64,000 nucleotides of DNA from Pseudomonas beijingensis (GCF_030687295.1 NZ_CP117425.1:5894001-5958000); one strand, 5' to 3'. Counted from the first letter of the stretch, positions 8,763 to 17,954 are shown. The notes: generated by a model not told the origin, from the sequence alone. A program made the numbers and translations.

Positions 8763-10055
8763 ATGGACACCACTACCCTGAGCCTGGGCGATCCGCTGGA
8801 ACCCGCACGCAAGGCCACCGCGCAAATGCTGCAAGAGCGCGAGCGCACCTTTTCGCTGCCACAACCGTTCTACAGCGATGAGCGCCTGTTCGATATCGAC
8901 ATGCAGGAAATCTTCCAGAAAGAATGGTTGATCGCCGGCATGACTTGCGAAATCCCGGCCAAGGGCAACTACCTGACCCTGCAAGTCGGCAAGAACCCGA
9001 TCATCGTGATTCGCGGCGCCGACGGCGTGGTCCACGCTTTCCACAACGTCTGCCGTCACCGTGGCTCGCGGCTGTGCACCAGTGAAAAGGGCAAAGTCGC
9101 CAAACTGGTCTGCCATTACCACCAGTGGACCTACGAACTGGACGGTCGCCTGCTGTTCGCCGGCACCGAGATGGGCGCCGACTTCGACATGAAGCAGTAC
9201 GGCCTCAAGCCTGTGAACGTAAAGACCGCTGGCGGCTACATTTTCATCAGCCTGGCCGAAAACCCGCCGGCCATCGATGACTTCCTGTCGACGCTGAACC
9301 ATTACATGGAACCGTACGACATGGAGAACACCAAGGTGGCGGTGCAAACCACCTTGATGGAAAAAGCCAACTGGAAACTGGTGCTGGAAAACAACCGCGA
9401 ATGCTACCACTGCAACGCCTCGCACCCTGAATTGCTCAAGACCCTGCTGGAATGGGACGACGTCACCGACCCGCGGGCCGACCAGGCCTTCAAGGACCAC
9501 GTGGCCGCTTCTGCCGCCGCCTGGGACGCCGAGAAGATCCCTTACGCCCACGCCAGCTTCGGCCTGCGTAACCGTATCGTGCGCATGCCGCTGCTCAAGG
9601 GCACCGTGTCGATGACCATGGACGGCAAGCAAGGCTGCGCCAAGCTGATGGGTCGCATCAAGAACCCGGACCTGGGCTCGATGCGCATCCTGCACCTGCC
9701 GCACTCGTGGAACCACTGCATGGGCGACCACATCATCGTGTTCACCGTGTGGCCAATCAGCGCCCAGGAAACCATGGTCACCACCAAGTGGCTGGTGCAC
9801 AAGGACGCGGTCGAAGGCGTGGACTACGACGTGGCGCGCATGCGGGAAGTCTGGGACGCCACCAACGACCAGGACCGTCGCCTGGCCGAAGAGAACCAGC
9901 GCGGCATCAACTCCACCGCCTACCAGCCTGGCCCATACTCCAAGACCTATGAGTTCGGCGTGGTGAACTTCGTGGATTGGTACAGCGAGCGCATGCTCAA
10001 CAACCTGGGGGCGGAACCTGCGCCGTACCTCAAGGGCGTTCCGGTCCAGGGCTAA
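8763..10055 (+). CDS. gbcA: Glycine betaine demethylase, Rieske oxygenase component
   Basis: Catalytic subunit converting glycine betaine to dimethylglycine; 430 residues. The start at 8763 (MDTTTLSLGDPLEPARK) follows GAGGATAAAACG; the frame is open further upstream without an obvious ribosome site. Rieske 2Fe-2S ligands are Cys97, His99, Cys117 and His120 (CRHRG ... CHYHQW). The mononuclear iron site is in NRECYHCNASHPE, giving two histidines in the usual E-x-Y-H-x4-H arrangement. Cytoplasmic; electrons come from GbcB. Confidence 0.96.
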   Translation: MDTTTLSLGDPLEPARKATAQMLQERERTFSLPQPFYSDERLFDIDMQEIFQKEWLIAGMTCEIPAKGNYLTLQVGKNPIIVIRGADGVVHAFHNVCRHRGSRLCTSEKGKVAKLVCHYHQWTYELDGRLLFAGTEMGADFDMKQYGLKPVNVKTAGGYIFISLAENPPAIDDFLSTLNHYMEPYDMENTKVAVQTTLMEKANWKLVLENNRECYHCNASHPELLKTLLEWDDVTDPRADQAFKDHVAASAAAWDAEKIPYAHASFGLRNRIVRMPLLKGTVSMTMDGKQGCAKLMGRIKNPDLGSMRILHLPHSWNHCMGDHIIVFTVWPISAQETMVTTKWLVHKDAVEGVDYDVARMREVWDATNDQDRRLAEENQRGINSTAYQPGPYSKTYEFGVVNFVDWYSERMLNNLGAEPAPYLKGVPVQG

Positions 10056-10062
10056 GTCAAAA

Positions 10063-10139
10063 GCATCGCGAGCAAGCTCGCTCCCACAGGGGTTCTGTGT
10101 CGTTCACAAAACCTGTGGGAGCGAGCTTGCTCGCGATAG
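10063..10139. repeat. BIME (inverted REP pair)
   Basis: Inverted REP copy (ATCGCGAGCAAGCTCGCTCC) and direct copy (GTGGGAGCGAGCTTGCTCGC) separated by about 28 bp, between the convergent ends of gbcA and the metallophosphoesterase gene. Confidence 0.92.
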
Positions 10140-10158
10140 CGGTCTCCCGTTCACCCGA

Positions 10159-11403
10159 TTACTGTGAAGACCACCGCACCGAACCATCCTCCCCATAAAA
10201 CGTCTCGACAATCTCCTCCCCCTTCAGCCGCACCTTCACATACCCGTTCAACACCCGCTGCGGATACGCCTCGTCCCCCGCCAACTGAGTCTCCGACCAC
10301 AGCACCCGGGCATGCCCGTTCAGCTCGCTGGTGGTGCCGTAAGGGATCGCTCCATGTCCGGCACAGCGCGCGTGCAACCCGCCTTGGGGCGCGTAGCAGA
10401 TGCCGTTGTGCAAATGCCCCCAATACCAGTAATCCGGCTCGCGCCCCAGGGCATCGCACACCGGTTGGTAAAGCGCAGTCTTGTTGTGCCCGGAAATATC
10501 GAAGCCCTGGTGATGACTGAGCACCATCAGTTTCTTGCGCTTGGGCAGGGTTTTCATCCACTCGATCTGCTGGGTGTTGAGGGTACCGTCCATGTACAGG
10601 TTCATCGCATCCGAGGCGTAGGCGCTGTCCAGGCCGACCACCAGCCAGTCGTCGTTGTACAAGGCAAAGTAGCTGGTGCCTTGCTGCACCGGGAAACGCT
10701 TGGACAGTTCCTTGAAATAGCCGTGGGCCCCGCTGTACATCTCGTGGTTGGAATTGAGGGTGAACGAGCCGTGCTTGCCTTGGGGCCAGCCGACCATGTC
10801 GACGTCTTCCTGGGAATGGGTGCCGGCGTAATACACATCGCCCAGGTGGATGGTGAAATCGGCCAGGGCCAATTGCATCTGGTTGGCCACCGCCACCGCC
10901 GGCGCGTGGCTGTCGAACGGCCCGGTGCCCCAGTCGCCAGCGATGGCCAGCACCACGTCGCTGTCCATTTTCACCAGCGCCGGGTTGGTGGCGAACGGCG
11001 CGTGATGGCGCAGGTTCTCGATCCACTTGAGCAACGCCTCGCTCCACAGCAGGTCCAGCAGTTCCCATTTGCGACAGCCGAGCAAGGTGCCGTCCTTGAG
11101 CACCCGGGTCGGCAGTTCGTCCTCGCTTTGCGGCAAGGGCGTGGCATTGCCGATCTTGAGGATCGACAAGCCGTGGGACAACTCCCAGGGCACGGCCGGT
11201 TCGTCGTCCGGCAGGTCGCCATGTTCGATGACGTGCCGGGCCTGGTCGTGGCCTCGCTGCAGCAGCTTGACGATGGCCTGGAACTCCTCGGGTTCCAGGT
11301 CGTTGACGAGTTTTTTCCAGGACATTTCCAGACGCGTGACCAACCCGTGCAGGCGGACCTTGACCTTGTCGAACTCATGTTCCCAATGGTGCAGTAATGA
11401 CAT
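10159..11403 (-). CDS. Calcineurin-like metallophosphoesterase
   Basis: 414-residue cytoplasmic metallophosphoesterase; no signal peptide or membrane segment. The two-metal motifs appear in order: GDWGTG, HLGDVYY, NSNHEM (the GNHE block), LSHHQG and WGHLHNG. The first about 140 residues are an extra helical domain (MSLLHHWEHEFDKVKVRLHG) that I do not recognise. Start ATG 11403 with GGAG upstream. Third of three consecutive minus-strand genes (GMC-hydrolase fusion, dihaem cytochrome, this gene), separated from its neighbour by 27 bp, so probably co-transcribed. The substrate (phosphoester, cyclic nucleotide or phospholipid) cannot be told from sequence. Confidence 0.88.
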   Translation of the reverse strand: MSLLHHWEHEFDKVKVRLHGLVTRLEMSWKKLVNDLEPEEFQAIVKLLQRGHDQARHVIEHGDLPDDEPAVPWELSHGLSILKIGNATPLPQSEDELPTRVLKDGTLLGCRKWELLDLLWSEALLKWIENLRHHAPFATNPALVKMDSDVVLAIAGDWGTGPFDSHAPAVAVANQMQLALADFTIHLGDVYYAGTHSQEDVDMVGWPQGKHGSFTLNSNHEMYSGAHGYFKELSKRFPVQQGTSYFALYNDDWLVVGLDSAYASDAMNLYMDGTLNTQQIEWMKTLPKRKKLMVLSHHQGFDISGHNKTALYQPVCDALGREPDYWYWGHLHNGICYAPQGGLHARCAGHGAIPYGTTSELNGHARVLWSETQLAGDEAYPQRVLNGYVKVRLKGEEIVETFYGEDGSVRWSSQ

Positions 11404-11430
11404 GTGAACGCTCCTTCGTTGTGCCCTGGG

Positions 11431-13305
11431 CTACAGGGTCTTCATGAATTCGATCAGGGCCCGTTTGTCGACGTCCGACAGCTGCGTGCCATACAGGTGG
11501 CCGCCGTTGTGGTTGCCTTCCAGGCGGGTGTCGTATTTGAAATCCGCCGACGCCTTCATTTGCGCGCCGCTGGTGATAAAGCCGACCTTCTCCTGGTCGT
11601 AGATGTCGGAGCCGGTGTAGAACACCTGCGGCCGCTGTTCCGGCGCTTGCAGCAAATCCCACAGGGTCGGCACCGAACCGTTGTGCAGGTACGGCGCCCG
11701 CAACCAGATGCCATCGGTGGGGGTGTTGCTGTAGCTCTGGGTCTTGCGGTAAGCGCCAAAGTCGAACGGCGGTTTCTTGAAGCCGTGGAACGCCGCCACC
11801 AGGCCGGTGGTGAAGGAGTTCAGGCGATGGGGATCGGTGCCCAACTGGTCGATGTTGGTGGTGACCTGTCCGGTGTCGCTGCGGCCGAAATCATGGCAGC
11901 CAGCGCAGTTTTTCTCCCAGATCGGTTTGCCTTGGGCGACTTTCCCTTGGTCCAGGGCGAACGGCCAGGCCGGGGCCTTGTGGCCCAACAGCCAGTTGGT
12001 CACCCGGTTGAAACTCGGTGGCAGCACCGATTCCGGCGTCGCGCCCACGGCCATGGCCGCTGCGTAATTACGCTCGTGGATCTTGTTGTTATTGCCATCC
12101 CAATGCAGGTACATGGACTCGCGGGGTTTCTGGTTCCAGACCTGTGGCAGATCCACGGTGCCGATGGTGGAGTCATCCGGGAAGCCGAACACCACCATTT
12201 TGGTCGGGTTGAAGGTGTCGGTCCGCCCTGGCCCCTGGGCCGGACGCAGCTTCTGCCAAGCGTAGGCCTGCTTCTGCTTGAGCAGCGCACTCTTGGCCAT
12301 CGGGATGATCAGGTAACGGTTGTACAGTTTCTCGAAAAAGCCCAGCTGAAACTTGCCATTGATCGCCGCCATCACCGCATCGGGGGTGAATTTCGGGTCG
12401 CTGGCACATTCGTAGGCGAACCATTGGAAGGCCTGCAGTTGCAGGGTATTGGCCGGCGCGGAAGCGACCGGCACCGCGACGTCAGTGGCATTGGCCCGGT
12501 AGGAGCCGGTGTGGCACAGGGCGCAGTTGGGCTCGACGGTGGGGTAACCGAGGTGCCGCTTGGCCATGCCGATAGGCAGGTCGTTGCCGTTTTCATAGAG
12601 GAACCCGAACACTTCGTAGCCGCCCGGCTTGGGCAGTTTTTCCGGGCACATCTGCGGCAGCACGGCGAACAGGTAGTAGGGAATCCGCGCCTCGATGCCC
12701 AGGCCGATGGCGGCGTATTTGTAATGGTCTTCGTCGGAGGCGAAGTCCGGTTGCGGCACCTCTCGGATCATCTGGTACCAGGTCTGGTAGCCGATGAAAC
12801 CCAGCAGCAATACCACCACCAACATGCCGACCTTGAACCCGTGGCTCTGCCAGCGCAGCGCCCAGCCGGCGCGCCATTCCCGCCAACCGGCGCAAAGCAA
12901 GGCCAGCGGACGATTGTCCACCGGGCTGCCCAGGTACAGCAGCACGCCCAGGATCAGGAACATGCTCAGGTCGCCCATCAACATCGGTTTGAATAATTGG
13001 CCCTGGTTGTTGGTGTTGATCAAGTAGATCCAGAACACCACCGCCACCAGCCGCGACAGCACGCACAACCACGAATGCACCACGAAACGCGGCGCGTTGA
13101 ACCCCGAAGGCATGTAGAACAGGCTGATCCCCACCAGCAACATGCCGGCGTTCTCCAGCCAGGGATCGGACAATACGGGGGGCAGGCCGATCATGGACGT
13201 CAGCAATGCCGGCGCGAACAGCGCCGGGATCGCGAAGAACATGTTCATGACAATCCCGACCCAGATGATGCGTTGGAACCAGCGGATGTAAGTATTCATG
13301 GGCAT
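11431..13305 (-). CDS. Membrane-anchored dihaem cytochrome c (RoxA-like / peroxidase-like)
   Basis: 624 residues. The N-terminus has about five hydrophobic segments (near residues 12-34, 50-68, 75-97, 107-125 and 158-174), then a soluble domain with two c-type haem sites: Cys261-Cys264-His265 (NCALCHTG) and Cys467-Cys470-His471 (NCAGCHDFG). The approximately 200-residue spacing and segments such as YLHNGSVPTLWDLL recall dihaem peroxidases and the RoxA / LatA rubber oxygenase group; that placement is by eye. Haem attachment implies a periplasmic soluble domain. It lies between the metallophosphoesterase and the GMC fusion and could accept or donate electrons for the latter (inference). The start is ATG 13305 or the ATG six bases downstream. 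Confidence 0.8.
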   Translation of the reverse strand: MPMNTYIRWFQRIIWVGIVMNMFFAIPALFAPALLTSMIGLPPVLSDPWLENAGMLLVGISLFYMPSGFNAPRFVVHSWLCVLSRLVAVVFWIYLINTNNQGQLFKPMLMGDLSMFLILGVLLYLGSPVDNRPLALLCAGWREWRAGWALRWQSHGFKVGMLVVVLLLGFIGYQTWYQMIREVPQPDFASDEDHYKYAAIGLGIEARIPYYLFAVLPQMCPEKLPKPGGYEVFGFLYENGNDLPIGMAKRHLGYPTVEPNCALCHTGSYRANATDVAVPVASAPANTLQLQAFQWFAYECASDPKFTPDAVMAAINGKFQLGFFEKLYNRYLIIPMAKSALLKQKQAYAWQKLRPAQGPGRTDTFNPTKMVVFGFPDDSTIGTVDLPQVWNQKPRESMYLHWDGNNNKIHERNYAAAMAVGATPESVLPPSFNRVTNWLLGHKAPAWPFALDQGKVAQGKPIWEKNCAGCHDFGRSDTGQVTTNIDQLGTDPHRLNSFTTGLVAAFHGFKKPPFDFGAYRKTQSYSNTPTDGIWLRAPYLHNGSVPTLWDLLQAPEQRPQVFYTGSDIYDQEKVGFITSGAQMKASADFKYDTRLEGNHNGGHLYGTQLSDVDKRALIEFMKTL

Positions 13306-13352
13306 CCTTTTTCCTTATTCCCGACTCACGAGATGCAGCGCTCTGGTGATCG

Positions 13353-13446
13353 CCATCGCGAGCAAGCTCGCTCCCACACTGGATGTGTGGCGTGCACGAA
13401 TTCAGCGGCACATAGCCCCCTGTGGGAGCGAGCTTGCTCGCGATGC
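13353..13446. repeat. BIME (inverted REP pair)
   Basis: Inverted and direct REP copies about 45 bp apart, between the GMC fusion gene and the dihaem cytochrome gene. The pair may separate their expression although both genes run in the same direction. Confidence 0.92.
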
Positions 13447-13464
13447 AGGCGACTCGGTCTTGCG

Positions 13465-16400
13465 TCAACCGAGCGCGGTCTTCTCCAAGTGCTCAAGGAT
13501 GATCGGATACACATTCACCACCGCGTCCTTGCCGAACATGCAGTCGATGTGGCCGTACCCCGGCACTTCGTGGCGGCTGAACAACTGCGGGCCGTGCATC
13601 TCGCACAGTCGCTCGTAGGTCTTGAGGGTGCTTTGCGGCAGGTAGCACTGGTTGTCGGCGCCGCTGATGAAGCAGATCGGCAACTTCAACCGATCGAAAT
13701 GCGGCATGTAGACGTCGTTGCCCTTGAAGTCCACCAGGTGCCCCTTGCGCACGATCAGCGCCAGGTGCTCGAAGGTCTGGATGTTCGACTCGCCGAACAA
13801 CTCATGCAGGTTGTCGTGCAGGGTTTCGTTGAGGGTGTCGTGGCGATACAGCGAGGCGTACATGAACGTGATGCGATGGCAGACCGGGTTGGTGCAATAG
13901 CCCTGGGCCTCGATCCGGGCATAGCCGTTGAGGGCCTTATCGTAAAGTTTGTTGAACCAGCTTTCCTTGGTGTCGGCGTAGGCCGTGAGGGACTTGATGC
14001 CGATAGCATCGAGCATCCCCGGCAAGTGCAAACCGGCCTTCAGCCCGGTGGCGGTGGCAACCACCGTGTCGGCGGCGATCTGCGAGCAGACCACCGAGCG
14101 CACCCCTTGCAAGCCCGCCAGCATCGACATGAAGAAGGTCGTCGCGCCATAGCAATGCACCACGCATTGCACGTCACGGGCCAGGGTCGCCTGTTGGATC
14201 TGCTCGATGGCGGCCTTGAAATCGTACTGGGCCACCTGGTCGCCGTTCCATTCGTTCTTGCTGGCCGGCAGCAGAATGCTCACGCGCAAATCCAGCAGCC
14301 AGACGTCGTATTCGTGCTTGCAGAGGTATTCCAGCAGGTTGGTGTGGATGGTGTCGGTGGAGAAAATGTTCGAGCCCACGCCCAGGCCATGGACCAACAT
14401 CACCGGGCCTTTGGTACCGGCCTGGTAACGGGTCAGGCGCAGCTCGACGTTGTCGTCGGTCGGGAAGAAATGCACCACCGGCGCCGGTGCATCCAGCGGC
14501 CGTTTCAGTCGGGGCGGCGCGTCCGGGTTGAAATAGACATCGCCGGCGAAGACACCGCCGTAGCTCTCCCACAGGATCCCGGCAAAGAATTTTCCGAACC
14601 GCGCCAATGCCTCCACGCGCTCACGCTCGTTGCGGGCGTTGAGCACTTTCATGGTGGTCATCTGCTTGGCGAAATCGGCCGGCAGGATGTGCATCACCCC
14701 GGAGCCGATCACCGCGCCGGTCTTGTCCGGCCCGCGATAGAGCGTGACGTACAGGGTGCTGGTGTCGTGCCAGACGTTCAGCACGCCGTTGTCCTCGGGC
14801 ACGGTCTTGAAGGCACTGAAGTAATAGTCACTGCCGTCTTCGGCGGTCAGCTTCATGTCGTAGTTCATGTGCCGCACGCCGACCTGCTCCTGGTATTGCT
14901 CGAACAGGTTGAACACCCCATTGCTGGCGACCAGCGGCTGCGGCGAGAGCAGCGGTGCATCGAGGGTGCCCACCAGGGTCGCGGCGTGCTCCGGCTCCTT
15001 GATCAGGCGGTTAAGGTCGGCGGCGGTGATGGTCAGGGTGAATTCGATGGGCGAGTTGTCGGCCTTGCCCCGCTTGGCCGCCGCTTCGTACAGGCTCAGA
15101 TCGGTGCCCTGGGCCTGGGTGAAGGCCGTGGAGAAGTAGCCCTTCATGGTTTCGGTGAACTGCACGCCGAGGGTCGGCGGCGCCACCGCTTTGCGCGGGG
15201 CCGAGGGCAGCGTGTAGTCGATGATCCAGCCACGGTCGGCCGCCAGCAGCCCCATGTTGCGCTCGCTCACCGCCGAAATGGTCAGCAGCGGATTGACCGC
15301 CAGGGACGTGGGGATCACCGCACCGTCGGTCACGTACAGGCCCGGGTAGACATCGGTGCCGCTGGCGCCGCTGAACACCTGCCCCTTGTGGTTGACCACC
15401 CCTTGCGTCGCGTCTTCGCCCATCACGCAACCGCCCAGGGGATGAACCGAGACGATGCTGTGCTTGAGCAGCTTGGTCCAGATCGGGTTCTCGACCCAGA
15501 TCCCGCCCAGGGCCTTGGTGCTCTGGTGCAGCCGCTCGTTGCCGAGGGTGACGTTCTCCTGTTCGCCGACGCCAGGCCAGTCGATGCGCAGCTGGTCCTT
15601 GTTGTCGAGCAGCATGCGGCCCTTGGCGTTGTCATGGCTCATGATCAGGTAGGTCTGCATGTTGTGCAGCGCGCCGTGATACGGCCCGCGCAGGAAGCTC
15701 TCGGCTTCGCGGCCCTTGTACTTGAGGCTGGCACCGAAGCCGGTATCGGTGGGCACGCCGATCATTTCGGCAAACGCCGCCATGCTCGGCACCATGGCCT
15801 GGCCGAGGGCGCCGGGAATCGAACCTTCCTCGATGACCATGCGGCTGCGCCAGTCGCCTTCGGTGCGCATGTCGATGATCGAGGTGATGCACGGCCCCAC
15901 CGGTTCCAGCTCCTTGGCCGAATGGGCACCAAAGCCGATGCCGTTGATGACCTGGTCGCAGTTGTGGCCGAAGCCGAGGATGTCGCCATTGCCGCTCATG
16001 TGCTCGCCCAACTGGTTGGACATGGACAAGCCCTTGGCCCGCGAGCGCAACATGATTTCGGTGGAGCCCAGGGTGCCGGCGGACACCACCACGATATCGG
16101 CCCGCACGAACAACGTGGGCGCCGAGAACAGCTCGCGGCCGCTGTCCAGGTATTGGAAGTGCACGATCCAGCCGTCGCCGTCGCGCTCCAGGTGCCGCAC
16201 CTCGGCCTGGCAGAAAATCTCCGCGCCGTGGTTCCAGGCATCCGGCAGGTAGTTCATCAGCGTGGTGTTCTTGGCCTTGTTGTTACAGCCCGAGACGCAA
16301 TCGCCGCAGCCGTTGCAGGGCAACTGTTCGACGCCGACGTGGTTGGGGTTGTTGGGCAACTTGTCGAAGGTCACGTTGATCGGCGGCTTGTAGAAATGCG

Positions 16401-16917
16401 CGCCTTGCTTGAGGTAATCGGCTGACTTCTTATGGGCGTCGAGCTTGGGCAGGTTCGGCTCCGACGCCGGATAGGGGTTGGGCTTGAGCATCTCCCGGGC
16501 CCGGGCGTAGCCGTCCTTGAGCAACGTGTCCTGGTGGTCCCGTACCGCCTGCGGCCAACGCAGGTCCTCGAACACGCCAGGCTCAGGCTCCAGCGCAACG
16601 TTGGCATTGATCAGCGACGTACCGCCCAGGCCACAACCGACCACCACGTTCTGCTGGGCGTTGACGTGCAGGTCGAACAGGCCGGTGCGCGAACCAATGT
16701 GACCGTCGGGATCATGGACTTGCAGTTCTTCGGTGGCCGCCAGCAGGGTGTTGGGGTATTCGCCGGGCTGCATTTCCCGGCCACGCTCCAGCAGGCACAC
16801 CTTGCGTCCGGCCCGGGACAGGCGCGAGGCAGCAATGCCGCCACCGTAGCCGGAACCGATGACGATCACGTCGTAGTGTTCCTGGATATCACTGATGGGG
16901 GTTGAGATCCGTGTCAT
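13465..16917 (-). CDS. GMC oxidoreductase (cholesterol-oxidase-like) fused to an alpha/beta hydrolase
   Basis: 1150 residues from ATG 16917 (GAGAGGA upstream; a TTG six bases earlier is not preferred). Residues 1-560 are a GMC flavoprotein: FAD motif VIVIGSGYGGGIAASRLSRAG, a second GCGLGGTSLINANV block, and the cholesterol-oxidase-type active-site segment VHPLGGCVMGE. Within it Cys201, Cys204, Cys207 and Cys211 (CNGCGDCVSGC) match the C-x2-C-x2-C-x3-C spacing of 4Fe-4S ferredoxins. A beta-rich middle region follows (about 590-790). From about 815 there is an alpha/beta hydrolase (MLVHGLGVGSN) whose nucleophile elbow reads VHCYGA, with Cys922 where most family members have Ser; Asp (ISGADNQ) and His (GYGHID) complete a triad. 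It probably oxidises an alcohol on a lipid or sterol-like molecule and then cleaves or transfers an acyl group (inference). No secretion signal is evident. Confidence 0.88.
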   Translation of the reverse strand: MTRISTPISDIQEHYDVIVIGSGYGGGIAASRLSRAGRKVCLLERGREMQPGEYPNTLLAATEELQVHDPDGHIGSRTGLFDLHVNAQQNVVVGCGLGGTSLINANVALEPEPGVFEDLRWPQAVRDHQDTLLKDGYARAREMLKPNPYPASEPNLPKLDAHKKSADYLKQGAHFYKPPINVTFDKLPNNPNHVGVEQLPCNGCGDCVSGCNNKAKNTTLMNYLPDAWNHGAEIFCQAEVRHLERDGDGWIVHFQYLDSGRELFSAPTLFVRADIVVVSAGTLGSTEIMLRSRAKGLSMSNQLGEHMSGNGDILGFGHNCDQVINGIGFGAHSAKELEPVGPCITSIIDMRTEGDWRSRMVIEEGSIPGALGQAMVPSMAAFAEMIGVPTDTGFGASLKYKGREAESFLRGPYHGALHNMQTYLIMSHDNAKGRMLLDNKDQLRIDWPGVGEQENVTLGNERLHQSTKALGGIWVENPIWTKLLKHSIVSVHPLGGCVMGEDATQGVVNHKGQVFSGASGTDVYPGLYVTDGAVIPTSLAVNPLLTISAVSERNMGLLAADRGWIIDYTLPSAPRKAVAPPTLGVQFTETMKGYFSTAFTQAQGTDLSLYEAAAKRGKADNSPIEFTLTITAADLNRLIKEPEHAATLVGTLDAPLLSPQPLVASNGVFNLFEQYQEQVGVRHMNYDMKLTAEDGSDYYFSAFKTVPEDNGVLNVWHDTSTLYVTLYRGPDKTGAVIGSGVMHILPADFAKQMTTMKVLNARNERERVEALARFGKFFAGILWESYGGVFAGDVYFNPDAPPRLKRPLDAPAPVVHFFPTDDNVELRLTRYQAGTKGPVMLVHGLGVGSNIFSTDTIHTNLLEYLCKHEYDVWLLDLRVSILLPASKNEWNGDQVAQYDFKAAIEQIQQATLARDVQCVVHCYGATTFFMSMLAGLQGVRSVVCSQIAADTVVATATGLKAGLHLPGMLDAIGIKSLTAYADTKESWFNKLYDKALNGYARIEAQGYCTNPVCHRITFMYASLYRHDTLNETLHDNLHELFGESNIQTFEHLALIVRKGHLVDFKGNDVYMPHFDRLKLPICFISGADNQCYLPQSTLKTYERLCEMHGPQLFSRHEVPGYGHIDCMFGKDAVVNVYPIILEHLEKTALG

Positions 16918-17190
16918 GTTCAAGTCCTCTCAGGCAGAAGGGGCAACTCTGCGGTTGCCTGCAAATCGATAGGCGCACGAACGCCTGGCTACTGTCCCAT
17001 GCAGGGGCCAGCGGCAGTCAGCGGTGCTACAGGGGGAAAAACCGGATGCTATAGACGCGCACGCTGATTGGCGGCGCGACGATGGATGCGTTTGTGCAGC
17101 GAAGTGGGCGGTGCCGGGACGCAGGTCAGTGGGGGAAGCGGGTGCGTGCGGGGGGGCTGGCTATCCATCATGTGTTCTCCCTGAACCTGA

Positions 17191-17199
17191 TGTGGATAA
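17191..17199 (-). other. DnaA box (perfect, reverse orientation)
   Basis: TGTGGATAA, the complement of TTATCCACA. It precedes the repeat array by 146 bp and faces it. Confidence 0.6.
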
Positions 17200-17289
17200 A
17201 GTGGCAATGTCCTTGTGCCATGGAAGTGAAGACAGCCGACAGACCTGCGTCAAGGTGGTTCCTTAGAACTGTATGAAATTTGATCTATC

Positions 17290-17471
17290 GCGATTTGCGC
17301 TATGCCGGCCGTGGCTTGCAGCGTTTGGCGAACAAGTTATCCACATGACCACCCACAGCAAATGGGGACAAGTGTGCGTAGGTTGGGCATTTTTCTACGG
17401 CAAAGTGAATAAAAACCGTGACTTATGGACAACCGCGGTTTTCCTGGCTTATTGGTTGTTTTTTGACCATA
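17290..17471 (+). repeat. DnaA-box repeat unit 1
   Basis: Perfect TTATCCACA at 17337-17345 preceded by GGCGAACAAG, then 17 bp, then the weaker inverted partner TGGGGACAA at 17363-17371. The flank shares AATAAAAACCGTGACTTA with unit 3 (AATAAAAACCGTAACTTA). Most diverged unit of the array. Confidence 0.75.
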
Positions 17472-17653
17472 TCTCTGTAAGCCCCGAAATTCCTGGGCTG
17501 TGGCGGTGAGCGAACACCTTATCCACAGAAGCGCCAACAGGGTTTGGGGGTAATTTTGACGATTCTGTGGAAAACTGTCGCAACGGCTGGTAAATCGGGG
17601 TTTTGGTGGGATTTTTCGGGGAAAACCGATCATTCGATCATTTAATGATCAAT
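17472..17653 (+). repeat. DnaA-box repeat unit 2
   Basis: TTATCCACA at 17519-17527, exactly 182 bp after the box in unit 1, preceded by GAGCGAACACC. The inverted partner TGGGGGTAA at 17545-17553 has the same 17-bp spacing. GAAGCGCCAACAG follows the box exactly as in unit 3. Boundaries are approximate. Confidence 0.8.
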
Positions 17654-17814
17654 CCTCTAAACGCCCCGGCCCGTCTGGCTTACAGCGTTGAGCGAACATC
17701 TTATCCACAGAAGCGCCAACAGAGATTGGGGGCAAGTTTCAGCTGGAAGGGGTCGTTACTCACAAACAAAAGCCAATAAAAACCGTAACTTAGACTGGCT
17801 ACTTTTTGATCGAA
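17654..17814 (+). repeat. DnaA-box repeat unit 3
   Basis: TTATCCACA at 17701-17709, exactly 182 bp after the box in unit 2, preceded by GAGCGAACATC and followed by GAAGCGCCAACAG. Partner TGGGGGCAA at 17727-17735. Confidence 0.8.
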
Positions 17815-17930
17815 GGCCTGGAGCGCCTGGTTTGCATGGGGTGCAGCGAGGGGCGAACAGGTTATCCACAGAGGCGCGCACAGGGATTGTGGGTAAACCG
17901 AACCTCCCACAATGACTGGGCTTGGCAGGA
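17815..17930 (+). repeat. DnaA-box repeat unit 4
   Basis: TTATCCACA at 17862-17870 (161 bp after unit 3), preceded by GGCGAACAGG. Partner TGTGGGTAA at 17888-17896, one mismatch from a perfect inverted DnaA box. The upstream arm TTTTTGATCGAAGGCCTGGA resembles the arm of unit 5. Confidence 0.8.
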
Positions 17931-17954
17931 GCCCCAGGGGCTCCACCAATCCCC

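Noticed and set aside
13298..13618. Short + strand ORF through the REP region after the GMC fusion
   Set aside because: It reads through REP sequence (IASKLAPT-type peptides are the usual translation of REPs) and the antisense of the fusion gene.
12997..16425. 1142-codon open frame on the + strand
   Set aside because: Antisense of the GMC-hydrolase fusion; rich in His, Ala, Gly and Val as typical of GC-rich shadows, with no domain motifs.
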